Assembly: GCF_021495345.1 (NCBI RefSeq)
Contig: NZ_CP099397.1
Location: 1,240,001-1,304,000 of the forward strand
From: Pseudomonas hydrolytica
GTDB lineage: Bacteria; Pseudomonadota; Gammaproteobacteria; Pseudomonadales; Pseudomonadaceae
DNA length: 64,000 nt
Reading direction: 5' to 3'
Shown one piece after another: positions 9,245-18,077 of the stretch. Made by a program: the position numbers and the translations under genes. A model generated the notes under the pieces. The model saw only the letters and a list, made by a program, of their open reading frames with translations. It was not told the DNA's origin and made no database searches. Numbering within the stretch: the first letter of the stretch is position 1; every line of letters begins with the position of its first letter.

Positions 9245-10135
9245 ATGCCCTGGTCGAGCCTGTTTCAGCCCATCGAGCGCCTGACTGCCGAGGCGGGGCT
9301 GGAAGACTGGTACGCCCGCCTGCTGGCGCGTCTGGGCGGCGCGCCGTACCCCTTCGAACTGGCGCTGGCGGGCGGCCTGCAGGCGGCCACGCCGGGGCTG
9401 GCCTTTCTCGCCGGTTACCAGGCGGCGCTGCGCATGCTGTGGCCGGCGGCGCCCTGGACGGCCGGTGCGCTGTGCGTGACGGAAAATCGCAGCACCCGCC
9501 CGGCCGACATGAGCACGCGCATCAATGGTCTGCAGATCAGCGGCCGCAAGGATTTCGTCACCGCCGCCGAATGCGCCGACTGGCTGCTGGTGGCGGCGCG
9601 CGAGGAGCAGGCGCACGAGGCGCCGCGCCTGGCCCTGGGTGTGGTGCGCCAGGGCGCGCCGGGCGTGCGCATCGAGCCGCTGCCGGCACTGCCGTTGATG
9701 CCGGATATCGGTCATGCCCGCCTGCATCTGGATCAGGCGCACGGCGAGCGCCTGGCCGGCGACGGCTGGGACGATTACGTGAAGCCCTTCCGCACCCTGG
9801 AGGATGTGCACGTGCTTGCGGCGGTCTGTGCCTGGCAGTTCGGCGTGGGCCGCGAATGTGCCTGGCCGGACGCTCTGCTGTTGCGCCTGCAGGCGCTGCT
9901 GGCCGGTTGTGCGGAGGTGGCGCGGCAGGCGCCCAATGCACCGACCACGCACCTGCTGCTGGCCGGCCTGTTCGCCCAGCAGCAGGCACTGAGCGGCGAG
10001 CTGCAGGCGGCCTTCGCCGCCGGCCCGGCGCACTGGGCCGAGCTGTGGCAACGCGACCAGGGCCTGCTGCGCATCGCCGAGACGGCGCGCACCAAGCGCC
10101 TGGAGAAAGCGCGGCAGATTGTCGCCGCGCGTTGA
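9245..10135 (+). CDS. Acyl-CoA dehydrogenase-like protein, short form
   Basis: A 296-aa protein with weak but recognisable resemblance to acyl-CoA dehydrogenases: the beta-domain stretch ALCVTENRSTRP followed by INGLQISGRKDFVTAAECADWLLVAA. The family is normally about 380 aa. Most of the N-terminal helical domain is shortened and I cannot place the catalytic glutamate. The start at 9245 has an excellent GAGGAGG Shine-Dalgarno. It is divergent from olsB and followed 66 bp later by the MBL-fold gene. Enzymatic activity is doubtful; a specialised or non-catalytic role is equally possible. Confidence 0.7.
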   Translation: MPWSSLFQPIERLTAEAGLEDWYARLLARLGGAPYPFELALAGGLQAATPGLAFLAGYQAALRMLWPAAPWTAGALCVTENRSTRPADMSTRINGLQISGRKDFVTAAECADWLLVAAREEQAHEAPRLALGVVRQGAPGVRIEPLPALPLMPDIGHARLHLDQAHGERLAGDGWDDYVKPFRTLEDVHVLAAVCAWQFGVGRECAWPDALLLRLQALLAGCAEVARQAPNAPTTHLLLAGLFAQQQALSGELQAAFAAGPAHWAELWQRDQGLLRIAETARTKRLEKARQIVAAR

Positions 10136-10201
10136 CCCATATCAGTACCGGCTGGCCCGCCTGCGCATAAGGTTACCTCGCGATTCATCTACGAGGTTTC
10201 C

Positions 10202-10987
10202 ATGCGCCGCGAGCCCATCGTGCTGTTCGATAACGGCAGCCACCAATGCCTGATGTTCGATGACCTGGTCAGCGGCGAGGGCGTGCAATCCAACCAGTTC
10301 CTGATCACCGACCACGAGCAGTACCTGCTGCTCGACCCGGGTGGCGACCTGACCTATACGCCGCTGTCGCTGGAGCTGTCCAAGCACATCCCGGTGCAGG
10401 ACATGACCTACATCTTCGCCTCGCACCAGGACCCGGACATCATTGCCTCGCTGGATAAGTGGCTGCTGCACACCCGCGCGCGGGTGATCTGCTCCAAGTT
10501 GTGGGCGCGCTTTCTGCCGCATCTGACGGCCAACTACCTGGCGCTGAGCCGCGGCATCAACACCTACGACCGCATCATCGCGCTGCCCGACCGCGGCCAG
10601 AGCATCCCGCTGGGCAAGTGCTCGCTCAAGGCGGTGCCGGCGCACTTCCTGCACTCGGTGGGCAACTTCCAGGTCTACGACCCGGTGAGCAAGATCCTCT
10701 TCTCCGGCGACATGGGCGCCTCGATGGTCGACGACGCTTCGCCGGTGCGCGACTTCGTCAACCACGTGCCGAACATGGAGGGGTTCCACCGCCGCTACAT
10801 GGCCGGCAACAAAGCCTGTCGCCTGTGGGCGGCGATGGTGCGCGAAATGGACGTGGCGATGATCGTGCCGCAGCACGGCCGCCCCTTCGTTGGCGCCGAG
10901 ATGATCAGCGCCTTCCTCTACTGGATCGAGAACCTGGAGTGCGGTCTCGACCTGATGGGCCCCGACGATTACCGCCTGCCGAACTAG
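10202..10987 (+). CDS. MBL-fold / ODP-type (flavodiiron-like) metallo protein
   Basis: A 261-aa single-domain protein of the metallo-beta-lactamase fold, closest in style to the oxygen-binding di-iron (ODP) branch. Metal-ligand candidates are SHQDPDI (around residue 78), the His in PAHFLHSVGNF, the Asp in LFSGDMGAS and the His in PQHGRPF. There is no flavodoxin domain, unlike true flavodiiron NO/O2 reductases. ODP proteins are known as oxygen sensors or reductases in several bacteria; here that is inference. Start ATG 10202 follows a short 66-bp gap after the acyl-CoA-dehydrogenase-like gene, so the two may be one transcript. Confidence 0.8.
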   Translation: MRREPIVLFDNGSHQCLMFDDLVSGEGVQSNQFLITDHEQYLLLDPGGDLTYTPLSLELSKHIPVQDMTYIFASHQDPDIIASLDKWLLHTRARVICSKLWARFLPHLTANYLALSRGINTYDRIIALPDRGQSIPLGKCSLKAVPAHFLHSVGNFQVYDPVSKILFSGDMGASMVDDASPVRDFVNHVPNMEGFHRRYMAGNKACRLWAAMVREMDVAMIVPQHGRPFVGAEMISAFLYWIENLECGLDLMGPDDYRLPN

Positions 10988-11039
10988 GGCTGCGCATACC
11001 GGGACCCCGTCGCTCGGATTGGTACGTACGACCTAGGTG

Positions 11040-11096
11040 ACCCCGCGACACCCTAGGCGGCGCTACCACCGGTAGGGTGCGCCGTGCGCACCATTG
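11040..11096. repeat. REP-like element
   Basis: A member of the GTAGGGTGCGC family (11071-11092, GGTAGGGTGCGCCGTGCGCACC) is preceded by CCCCGCGACACCCTA at 11041-11055. The same pair of modules recurs at 26230-26305, which marks it as a dispersed element rather than a local hairpin. Confidence 0.65.
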
Positions 11097-11186
11097 AACG
11101 AGGGCGCGGTGCTCCCCTGTTCTGCCGCTTCAAGGCGTCATCCACTCCGTGCTAGGGTGCGCCTCGATTTCCCGTCGAGGTCGCCC

Positions 11187-12305
11187 ATGAGCATCCTTTC
11201 CCTTCGCCATACGAGTCTGCTGCTCGGCCTTGGCCTGCTGGCCGGCCTTGCCCGGGCCGAGAGTTGGCCGCAACCGGATTGGCAGACGCTGCCCGCCAGC
11301 CGGACTGCCGCCGTTGCCGAGCTGGAAGCCTATGCCTTTGCCCCGCGCGATGAGGTGCAGCGCATCGGCGTGCGCAGCGATGCGCTGCTGGTGGTGCGTG
11401 ACGGCCAGATCGTCTACGAGCGCTACGCGGCGCCGACCACGGCGCAAACCGCGCACCTGGCCTGGTCGATGGCCAAGAGCCTGCTGGCCACCACCCTGGG
11501 TGTGGCCTACGGCGAAGGGCGCTTCAAGCTCGATGCGCCGGTGGCCAAGTACTACCCGGCGATGGCCGGGCATCCGCAGATCAAGATCGGCCACCTGCTC
11601 AATTGGGCCTCGGGCCTGGCTTGGGAAGAAGACTACGAATACGCGCCGCTGAAGTCCTCGGTGGTGGCCATGCTCTACACCCGCGGCCGCGGCGACATGG
11701 CGGCCTTTACCGCCGCGCATGCGGCCGATGCCGCGCCCGGCACGCGCTTTCGTTATTCCAGCGGCGACAGCAATGTGCTGGCGGCGGCCTTGCGCGGCAT
11801 GGTCGGCGAGCAGGCCTACGCCGACTACCCCTGGACGGCACTGTTCGAGCCGCTGGGTATCGACAGTGCGGTGTGGGAGCGCGACGGCGCCGGTACCTTC
11901 GTCGGCTCCTCCTACGCTTACATGAGCGCTCGCGATCTGGCCCGCGTGGGCCTGCTGATGCAGCGCGGCGGGCGCTGGGGCGAGCGCCAGCTGCTGCCCG
12001 AGGCCTGGGTGGCGTTCGTCAGCACCCCCTTTGCCGGCTACCAGCCGCAACTGGCCAAGCCGGGCGATGCCGTGCCGGGTGGGCATTGGTGGCTCAACGC
12101 CGAACTGCCGGGCAGCCGGCGCCCCTGGCCGGACGCACCGGCCGCGACCATTGCGGCGCTGGGACACTGGGGCCAGGGCCTGTACGTGCTGCCCGAGGAA
12201 AAACTGGTGGTGGTGCGCTATGCCGATGACCGCGATGCCAGCTTCAACCACAACGAACTGCTCAAGCGCGTGCGTGCGGCCTTCGCCGAAGAGGTGCAGC
12301 CATGA
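11187..12305 (+). CDS. Exported serine hydrolase (class C beta-lactamase-related)
   Basis: A 372-aa protein with an N-terminal signal peptide ending near ARAES. The beta-lactamase/esterase fold is shown by the catalytic SxxK motif in AWSMAKSLLAT (about residue 90), YSSGDSNVLAAALRG as the Y-x-S/N element and LGHWGQGLYV as the KTG-like element. Such proteins are DD-peptidases, esterases or amidases rather than antibiotic-resistance enzymes in most cases. ATG 11187 has GAGG eight bases upstream. Its stop overlaps the start of the next gene by four bases (ATGA), so the two are translationally coupled. Confidence 0.9.
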   Translation: MSILSLRHTSLLLGLGLLAGLARAESWPQPDWQTLPASRTAAVAELEAYAFAPRDEVQRIGVRSDALLVVRDGQIVYERYAAPTTAQTAHLAWSMAKSLLATTLGVAYGEGRFKLDAPVAKYYPAMAGHPQIKIGHLLNWASGLAWEEDYEYAPLKSSVVAMLYTRGRGDMAAFTAAHAADAAPGTRFRYSSGDSNVLAAALRGMVGEQAYADYPWTALFEPLGIDSAVWERDGAGTFVGSSYAYMSARDLARVGLLMQRGGRWGERQLLPEAWVAFVSTPFAGYQPQLAKPGDAVPGGHWWLNAELPGSRRPWPDAPAATIAALGHWGQGLYVLPEEKLVVVRYADDRDASFNHNELLKRVRAAFAEEVQP

Positions 12306-12622
12306 TCCGTCGCCATCCGATCCTCAGCGTGCTGGTACTGCTGTTGGTCCTGCTGCTGGCCTGGGCCTGGCCGAATCGCGCCCATCTGGCCGCCTTCCCC
12401 GACATCATCGGTGCCTACACGGCCAAGGAGTACTGCTCCTGCCGCTACGTCAGCGGCAACCCGGCGGCCTACTGCGAAGGCTATGTGAAGCAGTACGTGC
12501 CGATCAGCAGCCTGCACGATGACGAAGGCGCCAAACGCGTCACCGCCAGCGGGCTGGGGCGCACGCACAGCGCGGTCTGGCTGGGACAGCGCCAGGGCTG
12601 TCAGTTATTGCCGAGCAAGTAG
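12302..12622 (+). CDS. Small membrane-anchored Cys-containing protein, conserved hypothetical
   Basis: A 106-aa protein with one N-terminal membrane helix rich in Leu/Val (about residues 7-23). A periplasmic domain follows, containing EYCSCRYVSGNPAAYCEGY and a later GCQLLP: four cysteines that could form two disulfides. It overlaps the serine hydrolase stop by four bases and would be made with it, suggesting a partner or accessory role. I do not recognise a named family. Start is fixed by the overlap. Confidence 0.8.
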   Translation: MIRRHPILSVLVLLLVLLLAWAWPNRAHLAAFPDIIGAYTAKEYCSCRYVSGNPAAYCEGYVKQYVPISSLHDDEGAKRVTASGLGRTHSAVWLGQRQGCQLLPSK

Positions 12623-12672
12623 GGCGGGTGAAACCCGCCACCTCGGAAGCGGCGGGTTGCACCTGTCCTACG
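12620..12672. repeat. REP-like inverted repeat after the serine hydrolase operon
   Basis: GTAGGGCGGGTGAAACCCGCC at the left and GGCGGGTTGCACCTGTCCTAC at the right form an imperfect inverted repeat that begins at the stop of the 106-aa gene. The first half is itself a hairpin (GGCGGGT-GAA-ACCCGCC). Similar half-units occur at 26147 and 36513. Probably a REP element doubling as a terminator. Confidence 0.65.
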
Positions 12673-12750
12673 GTGCTGCGCGCGCCGGGCTTTGCAATGC
12701 AGGCCATGGCGACTATCGTTGCCGCCTGGTCATGCCGTTTTCGAGTCCTC

Positions 12751-13323
12751 ATGCGCCGTTCGCTGTTTGCCCTGCTGCTTGCTGTCGCCTTCCCCGTTCA
12801 CGCCGACTGGTACCTGGACAACGAGTCCTCACGGCTGTCGTTCATCTCCACTCATTCCGGCAGCCAGTCGGAGGTGCATCGCTTTCTCACCCTGCACGGA
12901 CAGATCGCCGCCGATGGCCGCGCGCGCCTGCGGGTCGACCTGGATTCGCTGAGCACCGGCATTGCGCTGCGTGACGAGCGCCTGCGCGCCATGCTGTTCG
13001 ACACCGCGCGCCTGCCCGAGGCGCGTATCAACGCGCAGGTCAACCTGGCGCAACTCACCGACCTGGCGCCCGGTGCCCAGCTGGAACTGCGCCTGCCGCT
13101 GCAACTGGTGCTCAACGAACACAGGCGCGAGCTGAATGCCGAACTGCTGGTCACCCGTCTCGACGATCGGCGCTTCCAGGTGGTGACGCTGGCGCCGCTG
13201 GTGCTGCACGCCGAGGACTTCGGCCTGGCCAGCGGCATCGAGGCGCTGCGCAAGATCGCCGAACTGCCTGCCATCAGCCTGTCGGTGCCGGTCGGCGCCG
13301 TGCTGATCTTCACGGCGCGCTGA
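12751..13323 (+). CDS. YceI-family periplasmic protein
   Basis: A 190-aa lipocalin-like protein of the YceI family, which binds polyisoprenoid-type lipids in the periplasm. A signal peptide (RRSLFALLLAVAFPVHA) is followed by the typical YceI start DWYLDNESSRLSFISTH and the later VDLDSLSTGI and LVLNEHRRELNAEL segments. I chose ATG 12751, which begins immediately before the signal sequence; the frame is open further upstream into REP DNA. The PLD-fold gene begins seven bases after the stop, so both are likely one operon for envelope lipid functions. Confidence 0.88.
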   Translation: MRRSLFALLLAVAFPVHADWYLDNESSRLSFISTHSGSQSEVHRFLTLHGQIAADGRARLRVDLDSLSTGIALRDERLRAMLFDTARLPEARINAQVNLAQLTDLAPGAQLELRLPLQLVLNEHRRELNAELLVTRLDDRRFQVVTLAPLVLHAEDFGLASGIEALRKIAELPAISLSVPVGAVLIFTAR

Positions 13324-13330
13324 GCGGACC

Positions 13331-14479
13331 GTGCGCGGCACCATCTTCCCCTGGCGTGCGGGCAATCGTTTCGAGCTGCTGCTCGATGGGGCGGCGTTCT
13401 TTCCGCGCATGCTGGCGGCCATCGACAGCGCCGAGCGCCAGGTCGAGCTGGAGCTGTACCTGATCGAGGACGGAGGCTGCAGCGAACGCCTGGTGGACGC
13501 GCTGTGCCGGGCCAGCGCCCGTGGCGTTCTGGTGCGCGGGCTGTTCGATGCCTTTGGCGCTGCCGGGCTGGGCAGCGCGCTGCGCCAGCAGCTGCTGGGT
13601 GCCGGTGTGCAACTGCGCTGGTACAACCCGGTGCGCTGGCGCCGCGGCGTGCGCAACTTTCACCGCGATCATCGCAAGCTGCTGCTGGTGGATCGGCGTC
13701 TGGCCTATGTCGGCGGCACCGGTTCGACCGATGAATTCTGGTTGCCGGACGAGGCGAGCAGTCCCTGGCACGAAGCCATGGTGGAGATCGAGGGACCGCT
13801 GGTGGGTGACTGGCAGCAGCTGTTCGAGCACCAGTGGCTGGCGCGCTTTTCCTGGCGCCCGAGTCACCAGCCCATGCCGCTGCGCCTGCCCGATTGTCCG
13901 CCCGCGGGGCTGGGCTTGGGCCGTGTGGCCTATGCCGATGCGGCGCAGCACCGCGACATCCTGCTGTCGCTGGTGCGCGCGCTGCGTGGCGCCAGGCAGC
14001 GCGTGTGGCTGGCCACGCCGTACTTCCTGCCCACCTGGAAGATCCGCCGCGCCCTGCGCCAGGCCGCCGCACGGGGTGTGGAGGTGCGCCTGCTGCTGGC
14101 CGGGCGCAACACCGATCATCCACCGGTGCGCTTCGCCGGGCAGCGCTACTACCCCAGGCTGCTCAAGGCCGGCGTGCGCATCTTCGAGTACCAGCCGCGT
14201 TTCCTGCACCTGAAGATGGTGCTGGTGGACGACTGGGTCAGCGTCGGCTCGTGCAATTTCGACCACTGGAACCTGCGCTTCAACCTCGACGCCAACGTCG
14301 AAGCGCTCGACCCGGCCTTCACCCGGGCGGTGGCCGCCAGCTTCATCGAGGACTTCGGCCACAGTCGCGAAGTCACCCTGCAGGACTGGCACCAGCGCCC
14401 CTGGTGGCGCCGCGCGCAGCAACGCCTGTGGGGCTGGCTGGACCGGCTGGCGGTGAACCTGCTCGATCGCTGGCGCTGA
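13331..14479 (+). CDS. Phospholipase-D-fold protein, cardiolipin synthase B-like
   Basis: A 382-aa protein with two PLD/HKD motifs: FHRDHRKLLLVD (about residue 115) and FLHLKMVLVDDWVSVGSCNFD (about residue 295). There are no N-terminal membrane helices, which matches ClsB/YbhO-type cardiolipin synthases rather than ClsA. The reaction would join a phosphatidyl group to phosphatidylglycerol at the inner membrane. The start is GTG 13331, seven bases after the yceI-family stop. A different phosphatidyl acceptor is possible. Confidence 0.86.
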   Translation: MRGTIFPWRAGNRFELLLDGAAFFPRMLAAIDSAERQVELELYLIEDGGCSERLVDALCRASARGVLVRGLFDAFGAAGLGSALRQQLLGAGVQLRWYNPVRWRRGVRNFHRDHRKLLLVDRRLAYVGGTGSTDEFWLPDEASSPWHEAMVEIEGPLVGDWQQLFEHQWLARFSWRPSHQPMPLRLPDCPPAGLGLGRVAYADAAQHRDILLSLVRALRGARQRVWLATPYFLPTWKIRRALRQAAARGVEVRLLLAGRNTDHPPVRFAGQRYYPRLLKAGVRIFEYQPRFLHLKMVLVDDWVSVGSCNFDHWNLRFNLDANVEALDPAFTRAVAASFIEDFGHSREVTLQDWHQRPWWRRAQQRLWGWLDRLAVNLLDRWR

Positions 14480-14724
14480 AACCCGCACGCGCCGGAGAAA
14501 GTTCCCCATCCACCTGATACCCCGTCATTCAGCACGCTGAGTGTCGCGGCCTGCCGCCCGTGGCAGGGCGTCGTTCATCCTTTCGGGCGACAGGTGAAAT
14601 CCCTCCTTGGTGCGCTTATCCCGGTGTCGGGCGCTGCGTAGGGTGCAGTTGGCCTGCTGCCTCGTTCCGTGTTGCGAACGCGGCAGACGGGCACGACAGC
14701 TGCACCCCAACTCAGGAGACCCGC

Positions 14725-16518
14725 ATGACAAGAACAACAGGGCCCGGACTATTCCAGCCGCATACCTTGGCCTTGGCCATCGCCCTTGGCATCAGCGCTC
14801 CGGCGCAGGCCATCAACTTCAACATCGGCGAGATCGAGGGCCAGTTCGACAGCTCGCTGTCGATCGGGGCCAGCTGGTCGATGCGCAGCCCGGACCGCGA
14901 CCTGATCGGGCCGAACAATGGCGGCCAGGGCCAGGCGCAGACCGGCGACGATGGGCGCTTGAACTTCAAGAAGGGCGAGACCTTCTCGAAGATCTTCAAG
15001 GGCATCCACGATCTGGAGCTGAAGTACGGCGACACCGGCGCCTTCGTGCGCGGCAAGTACTGGTACGACTTCGAGCTCAAGGACGAGAGCCGCCTGTTCA
15101 AGGATATCGACGACAGCAATCGCAAGGAGGGCGCCAAGTCTTCGGGGGCGGAAATTCTCGATGCCTTCCTCTACCACAACTACGCCATTGGCGATCTGCC
15201 GGGCACGGTGCGGGTCGGCAAGCAGGTGGTGAGCTGGGGCGAGAGCACCTTCATCGGCAACAGCATCAACGCCATCAACCCTATCGATGTGGCCGCCTTC
15301 CGCCGCCCCGGCGCGGAGATCAAGGAAGGCCTGATTCCGGTGAACATGCTCTACCTGTCGCAGAGCCTCACCGACCGCCTGAGCATGGAGGCCTTCTACC
15401 AGCTGGAGTGGGACCAGACCATCCTCGACAACTGCGGCACCTTCTTCTCCACCGCCGACGTGGCCGCCGATGGCTGCGACAACGGCTACCACATCGGCTC
15501 GCCGGCCATCGCGCCGTTGCAGCCGATCGCCGCCGCGTTCGGCCAGGGTTTCCGGGTCGACAGCGAAGGGGTGATCCTGCCGCGTGCCGGTGATCGTGAT
15601 GCGCGTGATAGCGGCCAGTGGGGCCTGGCCCTGCGCTGGCTGGGTGACGAGACCGAGTACGGCGCCTACTTCATCAACTACCACAGCCGCACGCCCATCG
15701 TCAGCACGCAGAACGCCGGCCTGGCGACCCTGGCGGCGCTGCCGGGGATCATCGGCACCGCCAACGGCATCGCCCCAGGCAGCGGCGCCGGCCTGGCGCA
15801 GAGCGTGATGCTCGGCAATGGCCGCTACTACCTGGAATACCCCGAGGACATCCGTCTCTACGGCCTGAGCTTCTCCACCACGCTGCCCACCGGCACCGCC
15901 TGGGCGGGTGAGGTCAGCTACCGGCCGAACCTGCCGCTGCAGATCAACACCACCGACATGACCCTGAGCCTGCTCAATCCCATCGCTCCCGGCACCGCGC
16001 CGGTTGCGGCCGGCCCGGGCCAGGACAACGTCGGCTACCGGCGCAAGGAAGTCACCCAGGTGCAGACCACCTTCACCCATTTCTTCGATCAGGTGATGGG
16101 CGCCGGGCGCTTCACCCTGGTGGGCGAGATCGGCATGGCCCATGTCGGTGGGCTGGAGAGCCGCGAGGACCTGCGCTATGGCCGCGATTCGCTGTTCGGA
16201 GCCTACGGCTTCCGTGGCGACACCCACGGCTTCGTCACCAGCACTTCCTGGGGCTACCGGGTGCGCGGCATCTGGGAATACAGCAACGTGTTCGCCGGGG
16301 TGAACCTGCGGCCGAACGTCTCCTGGTCGCATGACGTCGACGGCTATGGCCCCAACGGCCTGTTCAACGAGGGTGCCAAGGCGGTGAGCTTCGGGGTCGA
16401 TGCCGACTACCGCAATACCTACACCGCCAGCCTGTCGTACACCGACTTCTTCGGCGGCAAGTACAACACCGCGGTCGACCGCGACTTTCTGGCGCTCAGC
16501 TTCGGCGTGAGCTTCTAG
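14725..16518 (+). CDS. DUF1302 family outer-membrane protein
   Basis: A 597-aa exported protein with a signal peptide ending at APAQAINF. The mature part is rich in alternating aromatic/polar strands (for example YGDTGAFVRGKYWYDF, FTHFFDQVMGAGRFTLVGE) and ends in aromatic SFGVSF, which suggests a beta-barrel assembled by the Bam machinery. DUF1302 proteins are paired with DUF1329 proteins in Pseudomonas and relatives, as here (27-bp gap), and are linked by genetics in other species to export or uptake of hydrophobic compounds. The exact substrate is unknown. Start ATG 14725 has CAGGAG upstream. Confidence 0.9.
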   Translation: MTRTTGPGLFQPHTLALAIALGISAPAQAINFNIGEIEGQFDSSLSIGASWSMRSPDRDLIGPNNGGQGQAQTGDDGRLNFKKGETFSKIFKGIHDLELKYGDTGAFVRGKYWYDFELKDESRLFKDIDDSNRKEGAKSSGAEILDAFLYHNYAIGDLPGTVRVGKQVVSWGESTFIGNSINAINPIDVAAFRRPGAEIKEGLIPVNMLYLSQSLTDRLSMEAFYQLEWDQTILDNCGTFFSTADVAADGCDNGYHIGSPAIAPLQPIAAAFGQGFRVDSEGVILPRAGDRDARDSGQWGLALRWLGDETEYGAYFINYHSRTPIVSTQNAGLATLAALPGIIGTANGIAPGSGAGLAQSVMLGNGRYYLEYPEDIRLYGLSFSTTLPTGTAWAGEVSYRPNLPLQINTTDMTLSLLNPIAPGTAPVAAGPGQDNVGYRRKEVTQVQTTFTHFFDQVMGAGRFTLVGEIGMAHVGGLESREDLRYGRDSLFGAYGFRGDTHGFVTSTSWGYRVRGIWEYSNVFAGVNLRPNVSWSHDVDGYGPNGLFNEGAKAVSFGVDADYRNTYTASLSYTDFFGGKYNTAVDRDFLALSFGVSF

Positions 16519-16545
16519 GTCATCAGGATCAGTTGAGGAATGCAG

Positions 16546-17913
16546 ATGAATACAACCCTTAAGATGCTTGGCGCGCTGTCCCTGAGCCTGCTGGCCGGCA
16601 GCGTGCTGGCGGCGGTGAGCGCCGAGGAAGCGGCCAAGCTGGGCACCAGCCTGACCCCGCTGGGGGCGCAGATGGAAGGCAATGCCGCGGGCACCATTCC
16701 GGCCTGGACCGGCGGCCTGGCGGCCAACGCCGGGCAGGTCGATGCACGCGGTTTTCTCAGTGACCCCTTCGCGGGCGAGCAGCCGCTGTTCACCATCACC
16801 GCACAGAACCTGGCGCAGTACCGCGACCAACTGTCGGCCGGGCAACTGGCGATGTTCCAGCGCTACCCGGAAAGCTATCGCATGGCGGTCTATCCGACCC
16901 ATCGCAGCACCGCGGTGCCGGACGCCATCTACGCCGCGGCCAAGACCAGCGCGCTGAACACCGGCCTGATGCCCGGCGGCAACGGCCTGACCAACTTCAC
17001 CGACAGTCGCTACTACGCCTTCCCCATTCCGCAGAACGGTCTGGAGGTGGTGTGGAACCACATCACCCGTTACCGCGGCGGCAACCTCAGGCGCAGCATC
17101 GTGCAGGCCTCGCCGCAGACCAACGGCGCCTACACCCTGGTGCATTTCGAGGACGAGGTGGCGTTCCCCGACAACATGCCGGACGTCGATCCGGCCAAGG
17201 CGGAGAACGCGCTGCTGTTCTTCAAGCAGCGGGTCACCGCGCCGTCGCGCCTGGCGGGCAACGTGTTGCTGGTGCATGACTCGCTCGATCAGGTCAAGGA
17301 GCCGCGCATGGCCTGGCTCTACAATGCCGGCCAGCGTCGCGTACGTCGCGCCCCGCAGGTGGCCTACGACGGCCCGGGCACCGCGGCCGACGGCCTGCGC
17401 ACCTCGGACAACTTCGACATGTTCAACGGCGCGCCGGATCGTTACGACTGGAAGCTGGTGGGCAAGCGCGAGCTGTTCATTCCCTACAACAACTACCGCG
17501 TGGCCTCGCCGCAGGTGAAGTACGCCGACATCCTCAAGGCCGGTCACGTCAATCAGGACCTGCTGCGCTACGAGCTGCATCGCGTCTGGGAAGTGGAGGC
17601 GACGCTGAAGTCCGGCGAGCGCAACATCTACGCCAAGCGCCGCTTCTACGTCGACGAGGACTCCTGGCAGATCGCCCTGTCCGAGCACTACGATGGCCGT
17701 GGCCAGTTGTGGCGGGTCGGCGAGGCGATGCTGATGCAGCAGTACGCGCAGAAGGTGCCGGTGTATGCCTTCGAGGCGCTGTACGACATCATCGCCGGGC
17801 GCTACCTGGCCATCGGCATGGCCAACGAGGAGAAGCGCTCCATCGAGTACGGCACCCAGGCCTCGGCCAAGGACTTCACCCCGGCCGCCTTGCGTAACGC
17901 CGGCGTGCGCTGA
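16546..17913 (+). CDS. DUF1329 family periplasmic/outer-membrane-associated protein
   Basis: A 455-aa exported protein with signal peptide ending AAVSA and family hallmarks NAAGTIPAWTGGL, AMFQRYPESYRMAVYPTHR and the C-terminal EKRSIEYGTQASAKDFTP. The fold is LolA/LolB-like in known members, as I recall, consistent with carrying a hydrophobic ligand. I chose ATG 16546 over 16540 because the GAGG Shine-Dalgarno is nine bases away. It follows the DUF1302 gene by 27 bp, so they are one operon and probably one envelope complex. Confidence 0.9.
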   Translation: MNTTLKMLGALSLSLLAGSVLAAVSAEEAAKLGTSLTPLGAQMEGNAAGTIPAWTGGLAANAGQVDARGFLSDPFAGEQPLFTITAQNLAQYRDQLSAGQLAMFQRYPESYRMAVYPTHRSTAVPDAIYAAAKTSALNTGLMPGGNGLTNFTDSRYYAFPIPQNGLEVVWNHITRYRGGNLRRSIVQASPQTNGAYTLVHFEDEVAFPDNMPDVDPAKAENALLFFKQRVTAPSRLAGNVLLVHDSLDQVKEPRMAWLYNAGQRRVRRAPQVAYDGPGTAADGLRTSDNFDMFNGAPDRYDWKLVGKRELFIPYNNYRVASPQVKYADILKAGHVNQDLLRYELHRVWEVEATLKSGERNIYAKRRFYVDEDSWQIALSEHYDGRGQLWRVGEAMLMQQYAQKVPVYAFEALYDIIAGRYLAIGMANEEKRSIEYGTQASAKDFTPAALRNAGVR

Positions 17914-18077
17914 GTCTCGTGCTTGTCAACGGCGCCGCCTGCGGGCGGCGTCGTGCTGTCTGGCCGCCATGGTCTTGTGAATCTTCAGGCATAAGCCCGA
18001 CGGGGTGCGGGCGCTCTGCTGGCGGGCTACCATCGAACGGTGGTTTTCAACAATGACAAGCAGAGAGAACCGCTGCC

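Noticed and set aside
11187..12305. Beta-lactamase antibiotic-resistance gene
   Set aside because: The SxxK fold is shared with many esterases and DD-peptidases; the gene sits in a core region with a coupled small protein, and nothing indicates resistance.
14480..14724. Sigma-54 promoter before the DUF1302 gene
   Set aside because: TGGCAGGGCGTCGTTC near 14560 lacks the conserved GC of the -12 element.
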